Origin: Amycolatopsis sp. WQ 127309
Lineage (GTDB): Bacteria > Actinomycetota > Actinomycetes > Mycobacteriales > Pseudonocardiaceae
NCBI RefSeq assembly: GCF_023023025.1
Contig: NZ_CP095481.1
Coordinates: 6,833,001 to 6,897,000 of the forward strand
Length of the DNA: 64,000 bases
Reading direction: 5' to 3'
Both the position numbers and the translations under genes were made by a program. Every line of letters begins with the position of its first letter. Within the stretch, counting starts at the first letter, position 1. Below, one piece after another: positions 27,095-36,273 of this stretch. The notes under the pieces were generated by a model that worked only from the letters and a program-made list of their open reading frames with translations, had not been told where the DNA came from and ran no database searches.

Positions 27095-27732
27095 ATCGTC
27101 GGCTGGCTCTCGTCCTGCTGGTCTCCGTCACGGGTCTCTCTGTCGCATGCTCCAGCCACGGAGGGCTTGGCGAAACGTCGGGAAAGGCTCTGCCCGCGCC
27201 TGCTGGACAGAACGCCTCGGCCCCTGGTTTGCCGTTCGCCGGGGCGCCCCGGGTGGCAGACCCCTTGCCGCTGTCGGTCCTGGCCGGCGACCCCTGCTCG
27301 GACGCGCTCACTCCGGATCAGGTCGTCGCCGCGGTGGGGGCCTCCGTCTCCGGGCAGCGCGAAGATCTCGCGGAGGTCGGCCCAGCGTGTGCGTGGTCCA
27401 ATCGCGACACCGGAGGCGCCGTCGGAGTCTCCTACACGCTCAACACCCACGTCGGGCTCAGCGGTGTCTACGCCAACACCAAACCGCAATCGGCTCTGTG
27501 GCGAGAACTCCCGGCGATACAGGGCTTCCCTGCCGTTGCACATGCCGGGGCCAAAGGCGGCACGGTCCCCGCCGGCTTCTGCCAGGCGAGCATCGGCCTG
27601 GCAGACAACCTTTCCATCGACGTCAGCCTCACCTTGGGCGTGAGCAAAAAGGACACCGAAGACGCATGCAGCCTGATCTCTCAGATCGCTGACATGACAG
27701 TCACGACGCTGAGAGCGAAGGCAGGTTCCTGA
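27091..27732 (+). CDS. DUF3558-like lipoprotein
   Basis: A 213-residue lipoprotein: signal peptide with lipobox LSVAC (Cys18-20 region), Pro/Ala linker, then a domain with the paired Cys and SDALTPDQVVAAVG…CAWSNRDTGGAVGVSY pattern of actinobacterial DUF3558 proteins (quoted in parts). Such lipoproteins recur beside ESX-associated genes. Overlaps both neighbours by 1-4 bases, so it belongs to one operon. Confidence 0.75.
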   Translation: MNRRLALVLLVSVTGLSVACSSHGGLGETSGKALPAPAGQNASAPGLPFAGAPRVADPLPLSVLAGDPCSDALTPDQVVAAVGASVSGQREDLAEVGPACAWSNRDTGGAVGVSYTLNTHVGLSGVYANTKPQSALWRELPAIQGFPAVAHAGAKGGTVPAGFCQASIGLADNLSIDVSLTLGVSKKDTEDACSLISQIADMTVTTLRAKAGS

Positions 27733-29045
27733 TGTTTCCCTTTGACCAACTCGGGCGTGCCGCGCACGCCATGGCACACGAAGCAGAGCACGCCGGAACC
27801 GCTCTTGTGCACACGGCCCAGGACGCGATCGGCTGGGCGGGTGACCTGTTCTCCGGCGATATCGGCGCTCGCGCGATGCCGGTCCCGGCCGTCGTGCAAT
27901 GCGTCATGGCCGGGGACGGCACGAGCTGGACCGAGAGCGGCGCCACGTCCGGGAGCGCGGCGGCAGAACATCACGAGATCGCGGCCGGGCTCACCACGAT
28001 GCTGAACAACCTGGAGCCGGCCTGGACAGGCAGTGGTGCAGACCGTGCCCACATGCGCACCAAGGCCTTCAGCGATCTGATCGATCGCGCGGCGCTGACA
28101 CTGAGTTCCAACGGCAGCAACGTGACCGACGCCGCCTACGGGTTCGAGCTGGCCAAGCGGTCCATGGAGCCAATGGGTGACCCGCCCGACAAGTCCTTCT
28201 TCGACGTCGCGACGCCCTGGGACACCGACACCGAGGAGGCCATCGAGGCCTACAACGCGAAGGCCGAGAAGAACCTCGGCATCTACAACACCTACGTCCA
28301 GCACCTCGACACGCAGGGCCAGGGACTGTCCGGCGACTACGGCCGACTCACGCCTGAGCCGGTAACGGATCCCGCCGAGCGCACACAGACTGACCTGCGC
28401 GGGGTCACCGACCGGTCGGACCGCGGAACCGGAAAGCCCGCCCGCGTGACCACGGACCGAACAACGACGGAGACGCCTTCCACGGAGAACGACCACGCGA
28501 ACACCGGGACCGACGGCAAGGACTCCCGCACCACCACAGGATCCGGCAGTGGCGACGACGTCGACAGCAGGGACCCGCACGAGATCGTCGCCCCGCAGCA
28601 CGACCAGACCGACGCCGCCGGACTTACGGAATCCGGGCTCGAGCCTGGCAGGCGAGGGATGATCGGGCTCGGCCTGGCCGAGCAGGTCGGACGAGGCGCT
28701 GGCACCCAGCTACCCGATCCCGGCGATCTGCCGCTCGTGGGTGTTCCCCGGCCGCCTGCCTCTGCTGGGCCGAACCGAGGCCTGGCCGAAGGCGGAGCGG
28801 GCACGCTGGCCAAAGGACCACGCGGAGGAGCGGAACAGAGAGCAGCAGGTGCCGGCGGCCGCGGCACCGGCTCTCGCGGAGCCGCAGGTGTGGCACCCGC
28901 GGGGACCACGCGTGGCTCTTCCGAGGACGACGAACACCAGCGCAAATACGTCCGTGACGATGCGAGCGCGTTCGCCGTCGATGACGACGAGCTGGTCGAC
29001 CCCCATACCGGCTTCGGCCCAGTTCAGCCCACCATCGGTACCTGA
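27732..29045 (+). CDS. Large WXG100/PPE-like secreted protein
   Basis: A 437-residue protein whose ATG overlaps the previous TGA by one base. Residues 1-200 are helical, with WTGSGADRAHMRTKAF in the position of a WxG turn and a following helix, as in PPE/WXG100 toxin carriers. Residues about 210-420 are a long, disordered Thr/Asp/Gly/Pro-rich region, and the protein ends acidic. It has no signal peptide. Best read as a type VII secretion substrate; the C-terminus shows no recognisable toxin domain. Confidence 0.6.
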   Translation: MFPFDQLGRAAHAMAHEAEHAGTALVHTAQDAIGWAGDLFSGDIGARAMPVPAVVQCVMAGDGTSWTESGATSGSAAAEHHEIAAGLTTMLNNLEPAWTGSGADRAHMRTKAFSDLIDRAALTLSSNGSNVTDAAYGFELAKRSMEPMGDPPDKSFFDVATPWDTDTEEAIEAYNAKAEKNLGIYNTYVQHLDTQGQGLSGDYGRLTPEPVTDPAERTQTDLRGVTDRSDRGTGKPARVTTDRTTTETPSTENDHANTGTDGKDSRTTTGSGSGDDVDSRDPHEIVAPQHDQTDAAGLTESGLEPGRRGMIGLGLAEQVGRGAGTQLPDPGDLPLVGVPRPPASAGPNRGLAEGGAGTLAKGPRGGAEQRAAGAGGRGTGSRGAAGVAPAGTTRGSSEDDEHQRKYVRDDASAFAVDDDELVDPHTGFGPVQPTIGT

Positions 29046-29113
29046 CGCACTCCGTGCATGCCCGCCGGCAACGGCCTTCCCCACCTGTCGTCCCGCATCA
29101 CGGAGCGTGTGTC

Positions 29114-29845
29114 GTGGCTGTCATCGACCGACCCATCGTCTTGCCCAAACTCGCGTTCCTGACCGCGTGGAGCATGCTCGCCGTCGGGGACCTTCCATCA
29201 GCGTTCGGGACCAACCTGCACCACTGGACGAGCGCCGACGGCCGACGTGAGCTCGAGGTCAGAGCCATGACGGCGCTGACCGACCTCGGCCTGGCCCGCA
29301 ACAACCGACTCAACGGACTCTGGCGATCGACCGCCACGGTCCTCGCGCGGGCCGGTCGCGAGTACTACTCCTTCAGCAACTTCGCCGACGGGCGAGCCTG
29401 CTCGGTGCTCATCGCTGCCCGCGGCGAGGATGCCCTCCGTGTCGTCATCGACGACAACGTCGTGTCCCTGGAACCGATCGAGGATAAGTGGCTTGCCACC
29501 GCGCTCCTGGACACCCTCCCGGAGGTAACCGCCGCGGTGACACCGCCGGCCGTCGTGCCGCACGCTGTCTACGAGGGCCAGCCGGCGTCCGGCGAGACGG
29601 ATGGCCGCGACCTCGAACGCCTCCAGACCGCGATGCAGCGACCACGGCAGGCCGTTCACCAGATCTACGTCGCTCGCCGAGACGCCGACGGCGAGAGGAT
29701 CCGCAGTCTGCCGATCACCGCGATCGACATCGCAGAAGCCGGACGTCTCCTCGTCTACACCGACGCCGACGACAACATCGTCATGATCCCCGCAACCGCC
29801 CGCGAGTTCGTGTCGACCCTCAACAACACCTACACCGACCTCTGA
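29114..29845 (+). CDS. EspG-family ESX secretion-associated chaperone
   Basis: A 243-residue protein with the EspG fold pattern: N-terminal LTDLGLARNNRLNGLW, central strands YYSFSNFADGRACSVLIA and LRVVIDDNVVSLEPI, and a C-terminal GRLLVYTDADDNIVMIPAT. EspG proteins are cytosolic chaperones that bind PE/PPE-like substrates, matching the upstream PPE-like gene. The start is GTG 29114 (ACGGAG upstream). It is the last gene of this strand before the convergent group. Confidence 0.8.
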   Translation: MAVIDRPIVLPKLAFLTAWSMLAVGDLPSAFGTNLHHWTSADGRRELEVRAMTALTDLGLARNNRLNGLWRSTATVLARAGREYYSFSNFADGRACSVLIAARGEDALRVVIDDNVVSLEPIEDKWLATALLDTLPEVTAAVTPPAVVPHAVYEGQPASGETDGRDLERLQTAMQRPRQAVHQIYVARRDADGERIRSLPITAIDIAEAGRLLVYTDADDNIVMIPATAREFVSTLNNTYTDL

Positions 29846-29864
29846 CGAACCACACGAGCCCCTG

Positions 29865-30440
29865 TCAGCGGGGGAGAGCAGCCAGAACTCCCTCGGCAAG
29901 CTGTCTGGTTTTAGCGCACGAGGTCGTGACAGGTTCGCCGGCCGGGCCGTTGTACAGAGTGCCGAGCCCTTGGCTGTCGGCGATGTCGACGATGATTTGG
30001 CACGAAGTGAAGCTGCCGTCCGTCCCAGTGCTGAGCACCCATTCACCGGCTGGGTAGCCAGCCACCGAGGTCGCTTTGACCTGGCTGCCGGGCCCGCTGA
30101 CAAGCGGGAGAGGCCGTGCTTTCGGGTAGAAGCGGACCTCGGCCGCGGCAGATAGGGGCGGGCCGCTGGTGAACCGGCATTGCGACTGGTCGCCGGCGGT
30201 GACGAGCACGGTGTCGTGGGCGTCCTGGGGTTTCACCAGTCCGAGCTGTGCCGTGAGGGCGGCGGGCACGCCCGAGCAGGGGGTAGAGAGGTAGCGAGAC
30301 ACGTCGAGCTGAGTGCCGGTGATAGATAACGGTGTCGACGACGTGGGCGGCGGGGGAGGGGCGTCGGGGCCGGTGCAGCCGGCCGCGACCACGGCCAATC
30401 CGAGCCCGACCAGCGCGACGCTGCGGATCTTGTCAGCCAT
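29865..30440 (-). CDS. DUF3558-like lipoprotein
   Basis: A 191-residue lipoprotein with lipobox VVAAGC, a Pro-rich linker (PPPPPTSSTP) and a DUF3558-type domain with three further Cys (TPCSG, SQCRF, TSCQI). The ATG overlaps the stop of the upstream WXG-type gene by 8 bases. Convergent with the EspG-like gene. Confidence 0.72.
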   Translation of the reverse strand: MADKIRSVALVGLGLAVVAAGCTGPDAPPPPPTSSTPLSITGTQLDVSRYLSTPCSGVPAALTAQLGLVKPQDAHDTVLVTAGDQSQCRFTSGPPLSAAAEVRFYPKARPLPLVSGPGSQVKATSVAGYPAGEWVLSTGTDGSFTSCQIIVDIADSQGLGTLYNGPAGEPVTTSCAKTRQLAEGVLAALPR

Positions 30441-31419
30441 CGAGGCGCCTTTGCAGCGGGGTGCCGGGGCCGACGACACCGGCCGGTCCCGGCCGCTCGA
30501 CCAGTTCCCGGTGTTCCTCGTCGACCTTCGAGCCGAATCCACCGGCCGGGCGTTCGGTTGAGGAGAAGTCCTCGTAGTGGAAGGTCGGGGAGTTGACGAC
30601 GATCGTCGGTGGCAGCGGGGCGAACAGTTCGTTCTTCTCGCCGAGCAGGTCCCGTTCCGCGTCGTGGACTTGGGCTGAGGCGCTGTGGACGATGTCCTGG
30701 TAGCTGGTCAGCACCTGGTCCTTGCCGGTCTTGTAGCCGGAGGCGACCTCGGCGAACTTGTCCCCGTCCACGGCCAGCTGCAAGCCTGTGGACGACGCGC
30801 CGATCACGACGCCGGCGGTGGCGGTGAACCAGGCGCCGCCGGTCGCGATGCCGAGCACTGCCGAGACGACGCTTGCACCGACCGAGATCGCAATCTTCGT
30901 CTCCGCCTCGCTGTGCTGCTTGAGCGCCTTGGCAACGGCGGCGCTGGTGGCATCGGCGACCGCGACGTAGTCCCGGCGGGCCTGGACCGCGGCAGCGAGC
31001 AGTACCGCGAGCGACTCGACGGTCTTGACCAGGTAGGAGGCCTGCTGGCCGAGGAAGGCTTGGATCTTCGAGATCTGGAGCCGGAAAGCATCGGCTCCGC
31101 CGCCCTCCCAGTCCTGCACCGAGTAGTCGATCTTCCGGAAGGCGTCGACGATGTCGGACGAGGTGTCCTGGTCCAGGGCGCGGCCGACCTTCTTCATGCG
31201 CTCGAACTCGTCGATGATTTTTTGCGGGTCGAGGCTGAGTACCTTGTCGGCGTCGTCGAGCAGCCCGCGCAGGAGCACAGCCCCACCGCCGCCGGGGTAG
31301 GCCTCCGGCGATCCCAGCCATTTGCCGTCGGGCTGCTCGTCGTTGAACAGGTCGATGAGCCGGCGTGCGGCACGGTCTGCGGCGGAGCGCACTTCGTCGT
31401 CGCTTTTCCAGTCGGCCAT
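30433..31419 (-). CDS. WXG100-superfamily protein with hydrophobic centre
   Basis: A 328-residue protein. DWEGGGADAFR near residue 103 is the WxG turn between two helices. About residues 170-215 form a Gly/Ala-rich hydrophobic hairpin (VSAVLGIATGGAWFTATAG) that could enter a membrane, followed by an alpha-helical tail and a Pro-rich end. The organisation resembles EspA/EspB-like ESX substrates. It lies 2 bases after the small WXG100 gene and overlaps the lipoprotein gene. Confidence 0.6.
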   Translation of the reverse strand: MADWKSDDEVRSAADRAARRLIDLFNDEQPDGKWLGSPEAYPGGGGAVLLRGLLDDADKVLSLDPQKIIDEFERMKKVGRALDQDTSSDIVDAFRKIDYSVQDWEGGGADAFRLQISKIQAFLGQQASYLVKTVESLAVLLAAAVQARRDYVAVADATSAAVAKALKQHSEAETKIAISVGASVVSAVLGIATGGAWFTATAGVVIGASSTGLQLAVDGDKFAEVASGYKTGKDQVLTSYQDIVHSASAQVHDAERDLLGEKNELFAPLPPTIVVNSPTFHYEDFSSTERPAGGFGSKVDEEHRELVERPGPAGVVGPGTPLQRRLDG

Positions 31420-31421
31420 TC

Positions 31422-31709
31422 TTAGGCCTGTCCGTCGGCGCGGCGGTAGAGCGCCACGATGGCTTTGGTGGCTTCTGCTGTCGCGTCGACGACTTCGGTT
31501 CCGTGCTTCTGGCGGGCTGCGATTTCGTCGGTGAACCGGGCGTAGGACAGTTGAAATTCGTTGATCGCGTCCAGTGTTCCCGGCCCGGCGAGTCCTTCGT
31601 GGGCGTTCAGGACGGGAAGTTGTGATCCCATGATGTCGCGCAACGTCGGCAGGGCGCTCTCTCCGACGCGTTGCAGCTCGTCGAGCGCTACCTTGAAGCC
31701 ATTTCCCAC
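31422..31709 (-). CDS. Small WXG100-like protein
   Basis: About 95 residues, starting at GTG 31709 with GGGGAGG upstream; a GTG 15 bases earlier is possible. The whole protein is a helix-turn-helix hairpin of ESX-substrate size (ALDELQRVGESALPTLRDI, then FTDEIAARQKHGTEVVDAT). No exact WxG is seen. First gene of the three-gene minus-strand group, so it may pair with the larger WXG-type protein. Confidence 0.55.
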   Translation of the reverse strand: MGNGFKVALDELQRVGESALPTLRDIMGSQLPVLNAHEGLAGPGTLDAINEFQLSYARFTDEIAARQKHGTEVVDATAEATKAIVALYRRADGQA

Positions 31710-32003
31710 CCGGGGCCTCCCCACCTCGTACAGGTCATGTCAACTCACCATAGCTGATCGATTACACTCTGCAAGTGGATGACGTCAACCGTCCAGTTTC
31801 TCTCCTTCGAGCGGATTTCTACGCCGATCGCAGTAGTTGATTTGTGCAACAGTGATTCAAGGCCCTGTTGCCGAGGGAAGAAAATGCTGGGTAAGGCCAT
31901 TCTTCGGGATCCTCCAAAGACTTTCTGCGCTTGTTCTGGCTCCAGCCGATGAACATGCGCTGGGCGGAGTTCGGGTGGGCGGGTCTATGCCGTAGGGAGG
32001 GGG

Positions 32004-34715
32004 TCAGGATGGCGTTTGGGCGTCTTGGAGGCGTTGCCGGACTTCGACGGCGTGGTGGGGGTAGCCGGTGTCCTCGTAGATGGTGGCGGCTTCTTGCCAG
32101 CAGACCATCGCTTCACCCATGTGGCCGAGGTGAAGCAGGCAGGTGGCGAGAACATCCAGCGGCTCCGCGATGGTCTTGTCGCGGCTGATGGGCGTGCTAC
32201 GGCCGATGGCGATCGCGTCGCGGCACAACCGGATCGCTTGCTCGGGTGCCTGCAGTGCTAGGCAGGCACGCGCCAACTGAGTCAACGCGTATGCTTCGCC
32301 GGTGCGGTCCCCGACCTGCCGCCGCAGGTGCAGGCCGAGCTCACCGTGCTTGAGTGCGCGCTGGTATTGGCCGAGGCCGATATGGGTGGCGCTGAGGTTG
32401 CCTTCTACGACCGCCTCCATGCGTCCGGAGTCAATGCCCCGGCTCAGCGGCAGCGCCCTGTCGAGCCACTGCAGTGCCTTGTCGAAGTCGCCCCGGCGCA
32501 GGAACATCAGCCCGCGATCGTTGAGATTCCACGCCTGGCGCGCGCCGTCGCCGAGTTGCTCGGCGAGAGTCGCTGCGCGGTCGAAGTCATCTTGAGCTTG
32601 GTCCCAGGCGCCGAGCGAGGACGCTGTCTCTCCTCGGAGGGTTACGAGGCTTTCTTCTTGTGCGCGGTTACCAGCCAGCTGAGCTGCGGTGATCCCCAGG
32701 CTGCATGCGTCGAGTTCTTCTTGCGGGCTGCCCGCGGAGCGGAGGAAGCGGCAAGCGTAAGCGAGGGGGATCGTATGGTGATGGAGCTGGTGGTCGGCAG
32801 CGTATTGCAACGCAGCCAGGATGTTGGTGCGTTCGCTGATGAGCCAGGCCCACGCCTGGCTGATCCCGGTGATGGGATGTGGGTAGTCGGGTTCTGCCAC
32901 GACCGCGGGGATCTGTTCGAACCTAGGGTGGACGCGGTGATCGGCGGTACGGCTGGTGTGGGTGTACCAGGTGAGCAGGGATTCGAGCGCAGAACGGCGG
33001 TCGTGGTCGGTGTCGTGGTCGTGGGCCTGGCCGGCGGCGTAGGCGCGGAGCAGGTCGTGCAACCGATACCGGCTGCCTGCGGCGGGTTCGATCAGGTGCG
33101 CACTCGTGAGCGCGGCCAATTGGGGCCGGGTGTCGGCGGGGGACAGCTCGGCGAGTGCGGCGGCGGCAGGCAGGGTGAGGTCGGGGCCGGGGTGGAGTCC
33201 GAGGCGGCGGAACAGCCGTGCGTGTTCGGGTGGGAGTTGCTGGTAGGACCAGTCGAAGACGGCGCGGATGGCTGCGCGTTCGTCGCCGGTGTCGCTGAGG
33301 ACGTCTAGACGGGTGTGGTCGTCGGTCAGGTCGGCGACCACCTCGGCCACGCTTTGGTGGGGGTGGGCGGCGGCGCGGGTGGCGGCGATCCGCAGGGCCA
33401 AGGGCAGCCGCGCGCAGAGCCGGATGAGTTCATGGATGGCGTGGGGTTCGGTGGCGGCGCGTTCGGCGCCGAGGATGCCGGTGACGAGGGCGTGTGCTTC
33501 GGGTATGTCGAGCAGGTCGAGGGTGAGGCGGTGGGCGGCGTCGGTGACGACCAGTCCGGTGAGGCTGTCGCGGCTGGTCACCAGGACCATGCAGCCGGGG
33601 GTGCCGGGTAGCAGAGGGCGGATCTGTTCGGGGCTGCGGGCGTTGTCCAGCACCATCAGCACCCGTTTGCCTGATAGCAGTGATCGCAGTAGTGCCGACT
33701 GCTCCTCAACCTCCGGCGGGATGGTGCGGGCCGCGATCCCGAGGGCGCGCAGGAATCCGCCCAGTGCCTCACTCGGCGTGGCTGGAGTACCAGGACCGTA
33801 GCCGCGCAGATTCACATGCAGCGTGCCATCTGGGAACCGGTCCTGGTTGCGGTGGGCCCAGTGCAGCGCGAGGGTGGTCTTGCCAATCCCTCCGGCCCCG
33901 TCGACGGCAGTGATCACCACCGACCGAGCTCCCGGTTCGTCGAGATTGTGGTGGTCGGGTGGGGCCAGAGCGTCGAGTGCGTCCAGGTGTCCGGCGCGGC
34001 CGGTGAAGTCCCGCACTGCCGCGGGCAGTTGCCGCGGAACCACTCTGCCCGAGCTTGGTCGGGAGCCGAAATGGGGATGTCCGGCGCCTCGGCCGCCGCT
34101 ACCTGGCGGTATGGGGTCGGGTGAATAGGGGTGGTCGGGGAGAGTGATCCAGCCGGTGGTGTCGGCTTCCTTCACCGTGACCGCGACGGGGCGCCAGGTG
34201 GCGGGCGCGGCGGCAGGGGTGTGGCGGATGACGTCGTCGAACAGCCCGTCCGAGGCGATTACCGCCAGCACTCCCGGTGACCCGGCCAGTGCCGCCTTCA
34301 ATGGCGGGGCGTCGCACAGCCGGAACGTCCGGATCAGCGCGGCGGAGGAGATGCCGTGCGTGTCGTAGCCGACCTCGCCGGCGTGCAGCGCGACACGCAG
34401 TCGGAGCCGCTGTGGGTCGGGGTGGGTGTCGTTGTGCACCCGGAGCCGCCTCACCAGCGCCGGCAGCACTACTTCCACGAACTGGGCCTTGTCAGTCTCG
34501 GCCGGCGCGAGTGCGACGACGGCATCTCCGCGAATTTCGCGATAGCAGTCTTCCCACTGTGTCCCGGCCGCGGCGAACGCCGCCTGCATTACCGCGTCGA
34601 GCCCGTCGCGCACTGCTTGCAAATGCGGGCTCGTCCGGCGCGGATCCCCGAACCCTTCGACATCGGCGACCACGATCAGGTGATGTCTTGACCCCAGGCC
34701 CTGCTCCGTCGCCAT
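32004..34715 (-). CDS. STAND regulator: cyclase-like domain, NB-ARC and TPR repeats
   Basis: A 903-residue protein. Residues about 10-180 resemble a class III nucleotide cyclase: metal Asp in VVADVEGF and REIRGDAVVALAP in place of the usual GDG block; it may be catalytically weak. Residues about 230-470 are an NB-ARC ATPase with Walker A DGAGGIGKTTLALH, Walker B RVLMVLDNA and the LVTSRD sensor. A winged helix follows, then C-terminal TPR helices (for example RGDFDKALQWLDRALPLSR). This is the AfsR-type STAND plan without a SARP DNA-binding domain. The start is ATG 34715. It may act as a regulator or as a defence sensor. Confidence 0.82.
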   Translation of the reverse strand: MATEQGLGSRHHLIVVADVEGFGDPRRTSPHLQAVRDGLDAVMQAAFAAAGTQWEDCYREIRGDAVVALAPAETDKAQFVEVVLPALVRRLRVHNDTHPDPQRLRLRVALHAGEVGYDTHGISSAALIRTFRLCDAPPLKAALAGSPGVLAVIASDGLFDDVIRHTPAAAPATWRPVAVTVKEADTTGWITLPDHPYSPDPIPPGSGGRGAGHPHFGSRPSSGRVVPRQLPAAVRDFTGRAGHLDALDALAPPDHHNLDEPGARSVVITAVDGAGGIGKTTLALHWAHRNQDRFPDGTLHVNLRGYGPGTPATPSEALGGFLRALGIAARTIPPEVEEQSALLRSLLSGKRVLMVLDNARSPEQIRPLLPGTPGCMVLVTSRDSLTGLVVTDAAHRLTLDLLDIPEAHALVTGILGAERAATEPHAIHELIRLCARLPLALRIAATRAAAHPHQSVAEVVADLTDDHTRLDVLSDTGDERAAIRAVFDWSYQQLPPEHARLFRRLGLHPGPDLTLPAAAALAELSPADTRPQLAALTSAHLIEPAAGSRYRLHDLLRAYAAGQAHDHDTDHDRRSALESLLTWYTHTSRTADHRVHPRFEQIPAVVAEPDYPHPITGISQAWAWLISERTNILAALQYAADHQLHHHTIPLAYACRFLRSAGSPQEELDACSLGITAAQLAGNRAQEESLVTLRGETASSLGAWDQAQDDFDRAATLAEQLGDGARQAWNLNDRGLMFLRRGDFDKALQWLDRALPLSRGIDSGRMEAVVEGNLSATHIGLGQYQRALKHGELGLHLRRQVGDRTGEAYALTQLARACLALQAPEQAIRLCRDAIAIGRSTPISRDKTIAEPLDVLATCLLHLGHMGEAMVCWQEAATIYEDTGYPHHAVEVRQRLQDAQTPS

Positions 34716-34808
34716 GCCCGCCCTCTCTCCCGGGTCCGCAAGAACGCAGGATCTGACCACAGTCGCAAAATCGAGTACGAGAGATAGCCCCTGGCGGGGT
34801 GCCTGGTT

Positions 34809-35975
34809 CTAAATTGGGCCCGCTCTCGGCGGCATTGAGCCGGGCACCCGACCGATACCGTCCGGTCGAAGCCGCGTCCATGCGCTCTGCGCCGGCTGCG
34901 CCCTTGCTCGCATCCGCGCCGCTGGCGCGCAGACCCCATCCCAACCGGGCCGGGCGGCTGAGGCCTGTTCGGGACCATCTCGCTGATGCTGGTCGTGATC
35001 GATTGCTGACCGGAAGATCATTTTTTCCAGGGCTGCAGCAGGGTTGCAACGACCGAGCGGGCCTGCGCAAAGGCCTGCTGGCGCCATCAGCTCGCACACC
35101 TGCTCTGGAAGGGCGAGCTGGCAGCGAACCGGTCCTGGCCACTGCACGAGGCATCGATGTTCGCCGAGATCTGTGGGTGGATGGGGACGTGTGGGCAGTC
35201 GCCCGTGCTGCTGGCCGCCCCCAACCTGGACCTCGGGCCAGCGCTCGTTCCAGACTTCGAAACTCACCACTCCGGGACTCGTCGCGGTCACCAGCACCTG
35301 CACGCCGAGCAGGTAGGCGCTGGTACCCACAACCGCGACCATGGGGATGGTGGCCTTGATCCCGGGCATCAGCTGCGGGTCCAGCGGCTCGGCCCAGTGG
35401 ACGGGCACGATGCCGAGGTTGCGGCAGAGGCGCAGGATGTGGCTGTACCGGACGATGATCGCCCGGTCCCCGTCCAAGACACCGGTCTCCGCGGCCTCCC
35501 GGGTCGCCTTCAGGGTCTTGTAGAGGCCTTCCTGTGACTCCAGGGCGTACCAGCACCCGGCAATGGCGACCTCCGCCAGCAGCCTGCGCTCGAGATCGCC
35601 CTTGACCTCGGCAACCGCGCTGGCCACGATGAACTTCGCTTTCGCGTTCTGAATGGTCTGCCGGCGGTCGAAGTATTCCTGCGTGTCCATGACGTCCTGG
35701 AGATGCCTGCGGCCGGCGGCCATGTGCTTGTCATACTCCCGCAGCGGGATCCTGCCGATCTGGATCCGCAAGTCCCGCAGTTGGTTGTCGATGTCCGCGA
35801 AGCCCGAGGTGATCTTGTCCTCGAGCTCCTTGTCGCCGACGTGGTCGATGATCGCCTTGATCACCTCGGACAGCACGGTCACCGCCGCCCCGCCGGGGGC
35901 CTTCAACGTGATCGAGACGATCGCCAGCGCGAGCCATCCCGAGGACTGCCGCGCCACCGCCTTCTTTTTGGCCAT
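34809..35975 (-). CDS. Unknown protein with helical N-terminal part
   Basis: 388 residues from ATG 35975 (GGGAGGG upstream). After a basic start (MAKKKAVARQ) comes a hydrophobic segment (WLALAIVSITLKAPGGAAV), then long charged helices to about residue 200, and a second hydrophobic stretch (IPMVAVVGTSAYLLGVQVLV). Up to about residue 250 the text is protein-like. The last ~130 residues are rich in Pro, Arg and Ala and look like read-through in a wrong frame, so the true 3' end may be lost to a frameshift. Family not recognised. It lies upstream of the STAND gene on the same strand. Confidence 0.5.
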   Translation of the reverse strand: MAKKKAVARQSSGWLALAIVSITLKAPGGAAVTVLSEVIKAIIDHVGDKELEDKITSGFADIDNQLRDLRIQIGRIPLREYDKHMAAGRRHLQDVMDTQEYFDRRQTIQNAKAKFIVASAVAEVKGDLERRLLAEVAIAGCWYALESQEGLYKTLKATREAAETGVLDGDRAIIVRYSHILRLCRNLGIVPVHWAEPLDPQLMPGIKATIPMVAVVGTSAYLLGVQVLVTATSPGVVSFEVWNERWPEVQVGGGQQHGRLPTRPHPPTDLGEHRCLVQWPGPVRCQLALPEQVCELMAPAGLCAGPLGRCNPAAALEKMIFRSAIDHDQHQRDGPEQASAARPGWDGVCAPAARMRARAQPAQSAWTRLRPDGIGRVPGSMPPRAGPI

Positions 35976-36080
35976 CACACCCTCCCGTCAGTTGGTCGCG
36001 CTGCGGGGGCCCAATGTTGCGCCAGAAGCGGAGTCGGGCCCGATCAGCCCAACATTTGCTTGCCGATGTCGTTGGTTGCC

Positions 36081-36155
36081 TCGGTCCTGATTCCGCTGGC
36101 GTCGTCGGCTGGTGGAGAGCAGGCGCACAACGCCCGGCATCTCGCGGACGCGTGA
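36081..36155 (+). pseudogene. Duplicated fragment of the MurG-like gene
   Basis: Bases 36081-36152 encode SVLIPLASSAGGEQAHNARH plus LADA and then stop. The same residues occur in the intact gene at 37219-37290, with only a few silent base changes. This is a 24-codon piece of the glycosyltransferase C-terminal domain left upstream of the full gene, evidence of a past duplication or recombination with a related copy. Confidence 0.75.
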
Positions 36156-36273
36156 GGACCAACGGCACCGAGGGTGATTACCTGCCTACGGGTTGGCTGC
36201 ATCGACGTGGCAGCCTTAGGGCGTGAGGTCGTCACCTTCAGCGCGCGGCCCATGTTTGAAGGGGGCAATTGTC

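Noticed and set aside
26657..31709. A complete ESX/type VII secretion locus
   Set aside because: No FtsK/SpoIIIE-like EccC, no EccB/D/E and no mycosin are present; only substrates, a chaperone and lipoproteins.
34492..35556. Second gene opposite or within the unknown protein at 34.8-36 kb
   Set aside because: Text is Arg/Gly/Pro-rich in the alternative frame and has no family features; only the first ~250 residues of the main frame look real.
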